DNA from: DATBDN01 sp036269895
GTDB lineage: Bacteria > Actinomycetota > Thermoleophilia > Solirubrobacterales > Thermoleophilaceae
NCBI GenBank assembly: GCA_036269895.1
Contig: DATBDN010000150.1
Location: forward strand, 1 to 59,155
Direction: 5' to 3'
Length of the DNA: 59,155 nt
In this document: positions 40,819-49,226 of the stretch, piece by piece
Layout of the letters: each line of letters opens with the position of its first letter
Numbering within the stretch: position 1 is the stretch's first letter
Program-made: the position numbers and the translations under genes
The notes under the pieces: model-generated
What the model was told of the DNA's origin: nothing
The model's database searches: none
The model's input: the letters and a program-made list of their open reading frames with translations, nothing else

Positions 40819-41801
40819 CACACGTCTCCGAAGGTCGCCAGCACCGCCTCGACCACGTGGTCCTGGCCCGGCATGGCCGCCTGCTCCAGCGGCTTCGAAT
40901 ACGGCATCGGCACGTCGGCCCCGCTCACTCGCTGCACGGGTGCATCCAACCAGTCGAACGCCTGCTCCTGGATCAATGCAGCCAAATTCGCGCCCACGCC
41001 GCCGTGCGGCCAGCCCTCCTCGACGATCACCACACGGTTCGTCTTCTTCACCGACTCCAAGATCGTGTCCAGGTCGAGCGGCCGCAGGGTGCGCGGGTCG
41101 ATCACCTCCGCCGACAGGTCGTGCTCGTCCGCCAAAGCCTCGGCAGCCGCCACCGCCGTCGCCGCCATCCGCGAGATCCCCACCACGGTCACATCGTCGC
41201 CTTCACGGCGGATCGCCGCCTCGCCGAGGCTCATCGGCTCCATCTCCTCAGGGACCTCGCCTTTCTGCCCGTACAGCGACTCGTGCTCAATGAAGACAAC
41301 CGGGTTGTCATCGCGAATGGCGGCCTTCAACAAACCCTTTGCGTCGGCTGGCGTCGACGGCACCGCAACCAGCAGTCCAGGCACGTGCATGAATATCGCC
41401 TCCAAGCAATGCGAGTGCGTGGGTCCGAGCTGATGCCCGCCCCCCTGGGGCATCCGCATCACCAGCGGCACCTTCGCTGCGCCGCCGAACATGTACGGCA
41501 CGGCCGCGGCGTGGTTGACGATCTGGTCCATCGCCAGCAGGGCGAAGTTGATCGTCATGATCTCGACCACCGGCCGCAGACCGGCCATCGCGGCCCCGAC
41601 CCCCATGCCGACCATCGAGTTCTCGGAGATCGGCGTATCGCGCACGCGCTTCTCGCCGAACTTCTCGAGCAGCCCGGCGGTGACCTTGAACGACCCCTGG
41701 AACACGCCGATGTCCTGCCCCATCAGGAACACCGACTCGTCGCGCTCCATCTCCTCGGCGAGCGCCTGCCCGACCGCCTCGCGGTAGCGCAGCTCAGGCA
41801 T
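40818..41801 (-). CDS. 2-oxoacid dehydrogenase E1 beta subunit, complex 2
   Basis: 327 residues. MPELRYREAVGQALAEEM, then GQDIGVFQGSFKVT, EIMTINFALLAMDQI and the QGGGHQLGPTHSHCLEAIF loop, as in pyruvate dehydrogenase beta subunits. The ATG overlaps the E1alpha stop by 8 bp. It joins E1alpha in TPP-dependent decarboxylation. Confidence 0.95.
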   Translation of the reverse strand: MPELRYREAVGQALAEEMERDESVFLMGQDIGVFQGSFKVTAGLLEKFGEKRVRDTPISENSMVGMGVGAAMAGLRPVVEIMTINFALLAMDQIVNHAAAVPYMFGGAAKVPLVMRMPQGGGHQLGPTHSHCLEAIFMHVPGLLVAVPSTPADAKGLLKAAIRDDNPVVFIEHESLYGQKGEVPEEMEPMSLGEAAIRREGDDVTVVGISRMAATAVAAAEALADEHDLSAEVIDPRTLRPLDLDTILESVKKTNRVVIVEEGWPHGGVGANLAALIQEQAFDWLDAPVQRVSGADVPMPYSKPLEQAAMPGQDHVVEAVLATFGDV

Positions 41802-42756
41802 AGAGGTGCCCGTAAAGGGACTCGAGGTCGGGGAACGGCGAGTCCTCGGCGAACTGCACCGCGGCATCGACCGCCCCGACGACCTCCTCGTCCAGCTCGT
41901 CGAAGTCGAGGTCGTCGGCAACGCGTTCCGCGAACGTGCGGATCGGGTCGCGCTTCTGCCACTCCTCGACCTCCGCCTCGGAGCGGTACTCCTCGGGATC
42001 GGCCATCGAGTGTCCGCGGTAGCGGTACGTGAGCGCCTCGACCAACTGCGGCTTGCGCTGTTCGCGCGCCCGCCGCAGCGCCTCCGACACCACCGCGTGC
42101 GTGTCGAGCACGTCCATTCCGTCGCACTGGTGGCCCGGCACGCCAAAGCCCGCCGCCTTCACCGACAGGTCGGTTTGGGCCGAGTGACGAGCCAGCGCCG
42201 TGCCCATCCCGAACTGGTTGTTCACCACGACGAACACCACCGGCAGCTCCCACAGCGCCGTCAGGTTCATCGTCTCGCCGAACGTGCCCTGGTTCGTCGC
42301 GCCGTCGCCCATCATGCAGAGCGTCGCGTCGTCCTCGCCGCGGTAGTCGGACGCCAAAGCGAGCCCAGCCGCGATCGGCAGGTTCCCTCCCACGATCCCG
42401 TAGCCGCCCATGAAGCGGCGCTCGGCGTCGAACAGGTGCATCGACCCGCCGCGGCCACCCGAGCAGCCGTCCTTCTTGCCGAACAGCTCGGCCATGACGA
42501 ACTTCGGGTCGGTTCCGCGCGCGAGCGCCTGGCCGTGCTCGCGATAGGTGGAGATCAGGTAGTCGGTGTCGCGCAGCGCATCGACCGCGCCCACGATCGT
42601 CGCCTCCTCGCCTATCGCCAGATGCAGGAAGCCGCCGATCTTCGCCTTCGCGTACATCTCGCCGGCACGCTCCTCAAAGCGGCGGATCAGCAGCATCCGC
42701 CGCAGGATCGCGCGACTAGTGACCGCGTCCGGCAACGCCCCCACGGGCGCGCACAC
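41794..42756 (-). CDS. 2-oxoacid dehydrogenase E1 alpha subunit, complex 2 (pyruvate-type)
   Basis: 320 residues. TPP motif GDGATNQGTFGETMNLTA ending in VNNQFGMGT; GGRGGSMHLFD and YRYRGHSMADPE match PdhA-type subunits. The GTG at 42756 overlaps the stop of a small membrane protein gene by one base, which supports that start; a second GTG lies at 42744. With E1beta and E2 it forms complex 2. The GMGT context favours pyruvate. Confidence 0.93.
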   Translation of the reverse strand: MCAPVGALPDAVTSRAILRRMLLIRRFEERAGEMYAKAKIGGFLHLAIGEEATIVGAVDALRDTDYLISTYREHGQALARGTDPKFVMAELFGKKDGCSGGRGGSMHLFDAERRFMGGYGIVGGNLPIAAGLALASDYRGEDDATLCMMGDGATNQGTFGETMNLTALWELPVVFVVVNNQFGMGTALARHSAQTDLSVKAAGFGVPGHQCDGMDVLDTHAVVSEALRRAREQRKPQLVEALTYRYRGHSMADPEEYRSEAEVEEWQKRDPIRTFAERVADDLDFDELDEEVVGAVDAAVQFAEDSPFPDLESLYGHLYA

Positions 42757-42935
42757 TACCTCGCCCGGTCGAGCAGCCTGCCCACCACGAACGGCAGTGT
42801 CACAAAGAAGGTGATGATCGCCGCCCACTGCCCGGCGTTCGCCGAGCCGCCGAACATCACCACCAGGATCGAAACGATGATCGCCGACCCGATCGGGATC
42901 AGCGCGATTCCATACTCCGGCTTCCAGCTCTGCAC
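42756..42935 (-). CDS. Small two-helix membrane protein upstream of E1 alpha
   Basis: 59 residues from GTG 42935. Two hydrophobic helices (GIALIPIGSAIIVSILVVMFGG and WAAIITFFVTLPFVVGRLL) separated by a short Asn/Gly turn. Its stop overlaps the E1alpha start by one base, so it should be translated with the complex. It is not a member of any dehydrogenase complex I know of. A membrane link for the complex is only a guess. Confidence 0.68.
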   Translation of the reverse strand: MQSWKPEYGIALIPIGSAIIVSILVVMFGGSANAGQWAAIITFFVTLPFVVGRLLDRAR

Positions 42936-42943
42936 GGTCTTGA

Positions 42944-43528
42944 TTATGCGAGCGCGGCGGCTGCTTCTTCGAGTTTGTCGTCGCCCCAGAAGAGCTCGCT
43001 GCCGATGGCAACCGTCGGAACGCCGACGACGCCGAGCCTGATCGCCTCCTCGGTCGCCTGCCGCAGCGCGTCCTTCACCGTCTTCGACTCGACGCCCCGC
43101 GTGACGGCCCGCGGGTGGAGCTCGGACGCCGCGGCAGCGATCAGAACGTTGTCGAGGTCCGCCAGCGTCCGCCCGGCGGCGAAGAACTGGCGGAATGCCG
43201 CCAGCGAGAAGCTGGCCGCGCGGCCCGCCTGTTGCGCGAAGATCGCCGCGCGCAGGGGCAGGAGCGAATACGTCGCCAGCGGCCAGCCCTCGATCCAGCG
43301 CGGCGCCGGCAGCCCGCGCTCGGCGGCGCGCCGCTCGATCTCGGCGATCCCATCGCTCTTCGACGGCTCGTGGAAGCTCCAGGGCTCGCGCCCGCTCGCC
43401 TGCAGGATGTGCCCGAACGACACCGGTTGCCACACCGGCGGCACGGGCAGCACGCTGTCCACGCGCTCGGCCGCCAGCCAGGCATACGGCGAGCTGAAGT
43501 CGTAGTAGAAGACCGGCCGGTCGTTCAC
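42944..43528 (-). CDS. DsbA-family / 2-hydroxychromene-2-carboxylate isomerase-like protein
   Basis: 194 residues. FYYDFSSPYAWLAAERV is the HCCA/kappa-GST N-terminus, with SSPY where DsbA has CxxC, so it is not a classical disulfide oxidase. The cis-proline loop GVVGVPTV is present. HCCA-type enzymes isomerise aromatic degradation products, but many family members have other uses. It lies 8 bp upstream of the small membrane protein and 18 bp downstream of lpdA, all on the minus strand. Confidence 0.85.
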   Translation of the reverse strand: MNDRPVFYYDFSSPYAWLAAERVDSVLPVPPVWQPVSFGHILQASGREPWSFHEPSKSDGIAEIERRAAERGLPAPRWIEGWPLATYSLLPLRAAIFAQQAGRAASFSLAAFRQFFAAGRTLADLDNVLIAAAASELHPRAVTRGVESKTVKDALRQATEEAIRLGVVGVPTVAIGSELFWGDDKLEEAAAALA

Positions 43529-43546
43529 GGCGAGCTCGTGTGCGAG

Positions 43547-44917
43547 CTAACCGTGGATGAGCCAGCCGTCGGTCGCCCGCGCGGCCTCCAGCACGGCCTC
43601 CGCGAACGCGGGGTGCGGGTGGATCGTCTTCGCGATCTCGGGATAGCCGCCCTCGAGCTCCTTCGCGACCACGAGCTCCTCGATCAGGTCTGCCGCCTTC
43701 ACCGAGACCATGTGCGCGCCGAGGATCTCGCCGTAGTTCTTGTCGCCGACGATCTTGATCATCCCGCCGCGGTCGCCGTAGACGGTCGGCGCCCCGACCG
43801 CGCCCATCGGCACCTTGCCGACGACTACGTCGTAGCCGGCCTCCTTGGCCTTCTCCTCGGTCAGCCCAAAGCTCGCAACCTGCGGGTAGCAGAAGGTCAC
43901 GGCCGGAATCGCGGAGTGGTCGATCGGATGCGGGTCCTGGCCGGCAGCGGCCTCGACCGCGATCACTCCCTCCTCCGAGGCCTTGTGGGCGAGCCACGGG
44001 CCCGGGACGATGTCGCCGATCGCGTAGACGCCGTCGCGGCTCGTCTTCTGGTGGCCGTCGACCTTGACCTGGCCGCGCTCGTCGGTCTCGATCCCGGCGT
44101 CGGCGAGCCCGAGCGCCTCCACGTCGGGTGCGCGACCCGCCGCGATCGTCACGTAGTCGAACTCCTGAGGCCCGTCGCCCCAGTCGAGCGTGACGCCCGG
44201 GTCGGAGACGTCAGCCTTGGTGATGTTCGCGCCGGTGACGATCTTGATGCCCTCGCTGCCGATCTCACGAGCGGCGGTGCGGGCGATGTCCTTGTCCTCG
44301 AGCGGCAGGATCTGCTCGAGGGCCTCGAGCAGCACGACCTCGGTGCCGAGCCGGCCATACGCCGACGCGATCTCGGTGCCGGAGGCGCCTGCGCCGATCA
44401 CGGCAAGCTTGTTCGGGCGCTCGTTCAGCAGCCACGCCGCGGCGGTGTCAAGCACCCTGCTACCGAACTCCAGGTCGAGCACCGGCTTCGGTACCGAGCC
44501 CGTCGCCAGGATCACGGTGCCGGCCTCGATCTCGTTGCCGCCGACTGCGACGTTGCCGTCCTTCGTCAGCGAAGCCTCGCCCTCGATTACGTCGACCTTG
44601 TTCTTCTTGAGCAGCATCGACACGCCGCTCGTCAGCGTCTTGACGACCTTGTCCCGATGCGCGCCGACGCCCGCGAAGTCGACCTCGGGCTCGGCAACCT
44701 TGATCCCGAAATCACCCGCGGCGCGCACTTCGGTCAGCACGTCAGCGGCGCGCAGGACGGCCTTCGCGGGGATGCACGCGATGTTCAGGCAGCGGCCGCC
44801 GATGAACTCCTTTTCGACCACAGCGGTCTTCATGCCCAGCTGCGCTGCGCGGATCGCTGCCACGTAGCCGCCGGGCCCGGAACCAATGACGATGCAGTCG
44901 TAGCGGCTATCGGGCAT
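43547..44917 (-). CDS. lpdA: Dihydrolipoyl dehydrogenase (E3)
   Basis: 456 residues. FAD-binding GSGPGGYVAAIRAAQLG; redox disulfide Cys43/Cys48 in GRCLNIACIPAK (slightly unlike the usual TCLNVGCIPSK); NAD-binding GAGASGTEIASAYGRLG; active-site His/Glu in HPHPAFAE near residues 435-440. It re-oxidises lipoyl groups. It is the only E3 in the window and could serve both complexes. The start is the ATG 5 residues before the FAD motif region. Confidence 0.94.
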   Translation of the reverse strand: MPDSRYDCIVIGSGPGGYVAAIRAAQLGMKTAVVEKEFIGGRCLNIACIPAKAVLRAADVLTEVRAAGDFGIKVAEPEVDFAGVGAHRDKVVKTLTSGVSMLLKKNKVDVIEGEASLTKDGNVAVGGNEIEAGTVILATGSVPKPVLDLEFGSRVLDTAAAWLLNERPNKLAVIGAGASGTEIASAYGRLGTEVVLLEALEQILPLEDKDIARTAAREIGSEGIKIVTGANITKADVSDPGVTLDWGDGPQEFDYVTIAAGRAPDVEALGLADAGIETDERGQVKVDGHQKTSRDGVYAIGDIVPGPWLAHKASEEGVIAVEAAAGQDPHPIDHSAIPAVTFCYPQVASFGLTEEKAKEAGYDVVVGKVPMGAVGAPTVYGDRGGMIKIVGDKNYGEILGAHMVSVKAADLIEELVVAKELEGGYPEIAKTIHPHPAFAEAVLEAARATDGWLIHG

Positions 44918-44958
44918 GCAAGAGAAACTAGCGCCCGCCTTCGAGCCGGACTTGCGCG

Positions 44959-45456
44959 CTAACGCCGCTGGGGCATCTGGATCCTCGCCATCGCCTTGAT
45001 GAGGAACCAGAAGAGCGTCGCGGCAGGAATCAGCACCGCGAGCGACACGAAGACGGCACGCAAGTTGCTTGCGAACGGCAAGGCGAGCCCGAACAGCATC
45101 ATCGTTATCCCGAGCAGCGCCTCCATCCCGAGCACGGCCCAGTAGCGCGCGCGCCACAGGCCCCAAGCCATCGCGCCGAGCAGGATCGTGAAGACGATCA
45201 CGCCCGGCAGCGCCGCCGTCTTGCCCTGGATCTGGTAGCCGCTGGCGGCCATCGTGATGTTCACGACGACAAGCACTGCCGCGACGACGGCCGCGACGGT
45301 CACGGCAGTGGGCCGCTCGCCCGCGCGAAGCGGCATGAGCTTCGAGCGCGCCTCCGCGTTCTTCAGCTCCGACCGCGACGGCGGCTTCGGTGGCGCCTCT
45401 GCCCGCACCTCGCCGGCCGCCGCCGCGCGTGCTCGTTTCCTTGCTCTACTCGACAT
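44959..45456 (-). CDS. Membrane protein, unknown
   Basis: 165 residues. A basic, Ala-rich N-terminal region (1-50) precedes four hydrophobic helices from about 50 to 155. The start overlaps the thiE stop by 11 bp, so it is translated from the thiE transcript. No family recognised. A role in thiamine metabolism cannot be claimed. Confidence 0.78.
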   Translation of the reverse strand: MSSRARKRARAAAAGEVRAEAPPKPPSRSELKNAEARSKLMPLRAGERPTAVTVAAVVAAVLVVVNITMAASGYQIQGKTAALPGVIVFTILLGAMAWGLWRARYWAVLGMEALLGITMMLFGLALPFASNLRAVFVSLAVLIPAATLFWFLIKAMARIQMPQRR

Positions 45457-46054
45457 TCAGTCGAGATTTCAGCGCAGATGCGACCGCGCGCGGGTGATCC
45501 GCATCGCGGATGGCCCGGACGACGACCGCGCGGCCCGCTCCGGCCGCCACCACCTCGCCGATGTTCGCCTGGTCGATGCCGCCGATCGCGAACCACGGTT
45601 TCGTTGCGTGCGCTGCGGCGTAGCGGACGTAGTCGAGCCCCGCTGCCGGGCGGCCCGCCTTCGTCGGCGTCTCCCACACGGGCCCCACGCTCAGGTAGTC
45701 CGCCTCGGACGACGAGCCGGCGTCGAACTGCTGCGGTGAATGCGTGGACAGCCCGATGAACACGTCCGGTCCGACCAGGCGCCGAACCGCGTCCACCGGC
45801 AAGTCGTCCTGCCCCACGTGCACCCCGTCAGCTCCCGCGTGCAGCGCGATCTCGGGACGGTCGTTCACGACGAACAGCGCGTCGTGCGCGTCGCACACGT
45901 CGCGGAAGCGCTCAGCCGCGTCCATCAGCTCGTCGTCGGACGCGTCATGGTCGCGCAGCTGCAGCACGTCGCAGCCGCCCGCCAACGCTTCCTGGAGCAG
46001 CCGGTCGGACGCGCTCGCCTCGACGACAAAGTAGAGGCGAGCGTCGTCCAGCAC
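45446..46054 (-). CDS. thiE: Thiamine-phosphate synthase
   Basis: 202 residues. TIM-barrel motifs QLRDHDASDDEL, FVVNDRPEIALHAGADGVHVGQDDL, GLSTHSPQQ, and AIGGIDQANIGEVVAAGA define ThiE. It joins the thiazole and pyrimidine halves of thiamine. Unlike thiO-thiS-thiG it is not behind the TPP riboswitch: it lies on the opposite strand, 2 bp after a secreted glycosidase gene. GTG start. Confidence 0.93.
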   Translation of the reverse strand: MLDDARLYFVVEASASDRLLQEALAGGCDVLQLRDHDASDDELMDAAERFRDVCDAHDALFVVNDRPEIALHAGADGVHVGQDDLPVDAVRRLVGPDVFIGLSTHSPQQFDAGSSSEADYLSVGPVWETPTKAGRPAAGLDYVRYAAAHATKPWFAIGGIDQANIGEVVAAGAGRAVVVRAIRDADHPRAVASALKSRLNVE

Positions 46055-46056
46055 GG

Positions 46057-47484
46057 TCAGTGAGCGGTGACGACGATGCTGCGCTGCTTGCCGAAGCCGA
46101 ACTTGAACTGGCGCTTCGACGCGCTCGAGGCACGCACGCGTACCTCGAAGTAGCCGCGCTTGTTGAGCTTGACCGACTTCTTCAGGACGGTGAAGTTGCC
46201 CTTCGTGCCCTTGCGGCTGAAGAGCGTCACGGCGCCACCGCTCGCCGCACGCACGCCGCCCCAGAAGTCGACGCCGGAGCGGCCCGAGCGACGGACGAAG
46301 ATCGGCAGCTTGTACTCCTGGTAGATGCCGGGCTTCGTCTTGCCGCTGTAGAAGTGCAGGCCGGACTGGAAGCCGCTCGTGGTGCGGTCGTCATACAGCG
46401 GGTACTGCGAGTACGAGTAGACACGCCTGTTGCGCATCGCGATGCGCTCGGACATGCCCAGGTAGGTCGGCACGCGCTTCATCGGCGAACCGAACAGGTA
46501 GTCCGGCGGGTCGGTCTGGACGCCGAACTCCGTCAACCAGAGCGGCGGGTGCGCGGGCCCCGAGAAGCGATGACGTGCGCGCAGCCGGTCGACGACCTTG
46601 GTGACGCGCGACAGCGTGCCGATCGTCGCGTCGTCCTTGTTCGGCGGGCGCTTCGTCGGACCGCCGGCGAGCGCATACGGGTGGTAGGCGATCCCGGACA
46701 GCGGCAGCGCCTTGAAGCCCTTGCAGCCACGCTCCTTCGCAGCAGTGCCCCTGTAGGCGTGGTAGTGGCTGTCGACACACGCGAGCTCGCGCAGGAACTC
46801 GAGCGGCCTGATGCTCGAGCGGGTGGTGTGCGACGACTTGCCGACCGGCAGCAGCTCGCCGAGCAGGATCGTGTCCCTGCCGTGCCCGCTGGCGGCCAAG
46901 CCGTTGTGCGCGGCGCGGTAGAGGTTGCGGTAGAGCGTCGGCGACACCGGATAGTGCGACTTGGTCGACGAGCGCTGCGGCAGCAGGAAGACGGGCAGGT
47001 TCGGCTCGTTCCACACGGACCACAGCTTGACGCTGGGGTAGCGCGTGCCGACCGCCTTCGCGAAGCGCCCGAAGGCAGTCGCGTTCGGCCGGTATGCGCC
47101 CGCCGGTGTGGACTTGCCGCCGACCGCCCAGCCGGGAGCGGCCCCGCCGATGTTCAGGAAGACCTGCATGCCGCGAGCGACGGCGCCTTGGATGGCGGCG
47201 TCGTACGGCGCCCAGGCGCCCGCAGGGTAGGCGTTCGGGTCCTCGGGGTTCGCCGGCCTGCCGCCGTTCGCCAGCGCGCGCCAGGAGATCGAGATCTTCA
47301 GCACGTCGGCGCCCAGGTTGCGCATCTCGTCCAGGGTCGCGTTGCGCGTCGCGTCACCGGATGCGATCACCTTCGCATCATCTTGGATTATGGATACCTG
47401 GGTGCTGCGCGCGGACGCATAGGTCGGTATCGCGGCGAGAGCCGCAAGGCAGAGGATCAGAGCAAAAGGCAAGCGTCGATTCAT
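46057..47484 (-). CDS. Secreted glycoside hydrolase (clan GH-A, GH5/GH39-like)
   Basis: 475 residues. Signal peptide (hydrophobic 6-20, cleavage near ASA). The TIM barrel has the acid/base Glu160 in WNEPN and the nucleophile Glu319 in WLTEFG, placing it in clan A. A C-terminal beta-rich region (about 385-475) looks like a small carbohydrate-binding or structural domain. It is likely to hydrolyse extracellular polysaccharide. The family number is not certain. Confidence 0.88.
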   Translation of the reverse strand: MNRRLPFALILCLAALAAIPTYASARSTQVSIIQDDAKVIASGDATRNATLDEMRNLGADVLKISISWRALANGGRPANPEDPNAYPAGAWAPYDAAIQGAVARGMQVFLNIGGAAPGWAVGGKSTPAGAYRPNATAFGRFAKAVGTRYPSVKLWSVWNEPNLPVFLLPQRSSTKSHYPVSPTLYRNLYRAAHNGLAASGHGRDTILLGELLPVGKSSHTTRSSIRPLEFLRELACVDSHYHAYRGTAAKERGCKGFKALPLSGIAYHPYALAGGPTKRPPNKDDATIGTLSRVTKVVDRLRARHRFSGPAHPPLWLTEFGVQTDPPDYLFGSPMKRVPTYLGMSERIAMRNRRVYSYSQYPLYDDRTTSGFQSGLHFYSGKTKPGIYQEYKLPIFVRRSGRSGVDFWGGVRAASGGAVTLFSRKGTKGNFTVLKKSVKLNKRGYFEVRVRASSASKRQFKFGFGKQRSIVVTAH

Positions 47485-47646
47485 CGGTTCTTTCGAAAGG
47501 GAGGGTCGCTGTCAAGGAAGCGGCGGCTAAGTCCCCCTGCCGCTTCAGAGTCACTAACTGCTTAGCAGCTACCGGGTTGCGGTGTTTGGCGCCCGGTCAT
47601 AGGTGGTACCTCCGACTTGTAACCGAATTCTGAGAGGAAAGAAACA

Positions 47647-47886
47647 ATGGGGATAGGGACATCGATTTTCCTGATTGCCCTTGGAGCGATTCTGCGATTT
47701 GCGGTGACGGCCAGTGTCTCCGGTATCAGCATCGCCACCGTTGGCACGATCCTGCTCATCGTGGGCATCGTCGGGCTTCTGATCTCGCTGCTGTACGCGA
47801 CCATCTGGGCTGACCGGACGCGCGCTGCCGATCGCACGACCGCCGCTCCGCCGGCCGAGCGCGAAGTCGTTCGCGACCGCTACTAG
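47647..47886 (+). CDS. DUF6458-family small membrane protein
   Basis: 79 residues. GIGTSIFLIALGAILRFAVT and a second helix TVGTILLIVGIVGLLISLLY are the DUF6458 pattern; the tail is Arg-rich. GAGAGGAAAG precedes the ATG. The family is widespread in actinobacteria, with no known function. The TPP riboswitch begins about 20 bp after it. Confidence 0.9.
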   Translation: MGIGTSIFLIALGAILRFAVTASVSGISIATVGTILLIVGIVGLLISLLYATIWADRTRAADRTTAAPPAEREVVRDRY

Positions 47887-47908
47887 GACGCGGCACTAAC
47901 ATCAGACT

Positions 47909-47998
47909 CGACGGGAGCCCGGGACGGACCGGGCTGAGAGGGCGGCTGTGGGCCGCCGACCGCCAGCACCTGATCCGGGTAATGCCGGCGAAGGGAGA
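47909..47998 (+). promoter_or_regulatory. TPP riboswitch (THI element)
   Basis: The conserved cores are present: GGACCGGGCTGAGAGGG (first arm) and CAGCACCTGATCCGGGTAATGCCGGCGAAGGGA region (second arm, 47966-47996), joined by a GC stem. It senses thiamine diphosphate and should switch off the thiO-thiS-thiG transcript when TPP is plentiful. The AAGGGAGAGA at its 3' end is also the ribosome binding site for thiO, which suggests control of translation initiation. Confidence 0.95.
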
Positions 47999-48003
47999 GA
48001 CAG

Positions 48004-49023
48004 ACGCACCGCACTCACGATCTCGCTGTAGTGGGCGCCGGCATCGCCGGGCTCGCAACCGCTTGGCGCGCAGCCCAGAACGGGCTGCGCGTTGTCGTGC
48101 TCGAACGTGGCCATCCCGGCTGCGGTGCCTCGTCGGTGGCCGCCGGCATGCTGGCGCCCGTCACGGAGACGGACTTCGGCGAGGACGAGTTGCTGGCATT
48201 GAACCTCGAGTCGGCCGCGCTGTGGCCCGCGTTCGCCGCCGAGCTGGAGGCGGCCGCCGGGATGCCGATCGCCTACCGCGCCGACGGCGCCCTCGTGGTC
48301 GCGGTCGACCGCGACGATGCCGCCGAGCTGCGGCGGCTGCACGAGCTGCAGCGCTCGCTTGGGCTCGAGTCGGAGTGGCTGGTCCCCACCGCCGCACGTG
48401 CGCTCGAGCCGGCCTTGGCGCCGCGCATCGCGGGCGCGATCGACGCGCCGAATGAGGCCCAGGTCGACCCGGTGGCGGTAATTGCCGCACTCGTACGCGC
48501 GTTCGAGGACGCCGGCGGGCGGATCGAGCAGGCGGATGTCAGATCGCTTGACGACATCGACGCCGAGCACGTGGTGCTGGCGGCGGGCGCGTGGAGCGCC
48601 GCACTCGCCGACGTCCGTGTGCACCCGGTGAAGGGTCAGCTGCTTCACCTGCGTACGCGCGCAGGAGCGGCGCCACTGGCAGGACGCATCATCCGGACGC
48701 CGCGCTGCTACGTCGTCCCGCGCGCCGACGGGCGCGTCGTGGTCGGCGCGACGTCTGAGGAGAAGGGCTTCGACACGAGCGTCGACGCCGGCGCCGTGCA
48801 CCGGCTGCTCGAGGCCGCGTGGGAGGTGCTCCCGGACGTGTGGGAGCTCGAGTTCATGCAGGTCATCGCCGGGCTCCGGCCCGCCACGCCGGACAACCGG
48901 CCGCTCATCGGCCGCGCTAACGACCGCGTGGTCTACGCGACCGGCCACTACCGGAACGGCATTCTGCTCGCGCCGCTGACGGCGCAGCGCGTCGTGGAGG
49001 CGCTCACGAGGGTCACCGCATGA
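48004..49023 (+). CDS. thiO: Glycine oxidase ThiO (FAD)
   Basis: About 340 residues. HDLAVVGAGIAGLATAWRAAQ is the FAD Rossmann fold; CGASSVAAGMLAP and the C-terminal GLRPATPDNRPLIG fit ThiO. It makes iminoglycine for thiazole synthesis. There is no ATG, GTG or TTG before the first beta strand: the only in-frame GTG (48031) starts inside the Rossmann motif. An ACG at 48004, 7-9 bases after AAGGGAGAGA, is the likely start. Overlaps thiS by 4 bp. Confidence 0.9.
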   Translation, partial: THRTHDLAVVGAGIAGLATAWRAAQNGLRVVVLERGHPGCGASSVAAGMLAPVTETDFGEDELLALNLESAALWPAFAAELEAAAGMPIAYRADGALVVAVDRDDAAELRRLHELQRSLGLESEWLVPTAARALEPALAPRIAGAIDAPNEAQVDPVAVIAALVRAFEDAGGRIEQADVRSLDDIDAEHVVLAAGAWSAALADVRVHPVKGQLLHLRTRAGAAPLAGRIIRTPRCYVVPRADGRVVVGATSEEKGFDTSVDAGAVHRLLEAAWEVLPDVWELEFMQVIAGLRPATPDNRPLIGRANDRVVYATGHYRNGILLAPLTAQRVVEALTRVTA

Positions 49024-49226
49024 CGATCTGGGTGAACGGCGAGGCCCGCGAGCTGACTGTCGGCGCGACCGTCGTCGACGCCATCGAGGCGAGCGGGGCA
49101 TCCGCCGACGGCCGCGGCATCGCAGCGGCGGTCGACGGCGAGGTCGTGCCGCAAGACCAATGGGGCGACACGACGCTGGGAGACGGTCAGCGCGTCGAGG
49201 TCGTGCAGGCGGTCCAGGGCGGATGA
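49020..49226 (+). CDS. thiS: Sulfur-carrier protein ThiS
   Basis: 68 residues, ubiquitin-like, ending in the essential Gly-Gly. MTIWVNGEARELTVGATV is the family start. It carries sulfur as a C-terminal thiocarboxylate. Overlaps thiO and thiG by 4 bp each. Confidence 0.96.
   Translation: MTIWVNGEARELTVGATVVDAIEASGASADGRGIAAAVDGEVVPQDQWGDTTLGDGQRVEVVQAVQGG

Noticed and set aside
39439..41433. A 664-codon plus-strand frame with Arg/Ile/Val/Ala repeats
   Set aside because: The repeats mirror the acidic linker of the E2 on the other strand; it is the shadow of that gene and E1beta.
46060..47565. A 501-codon plus-strand frame opposite the glycosidase
   Set aside because: The minus-strand gene has a signal peptide and both catalytic glutamates; the plus frame has no motif.
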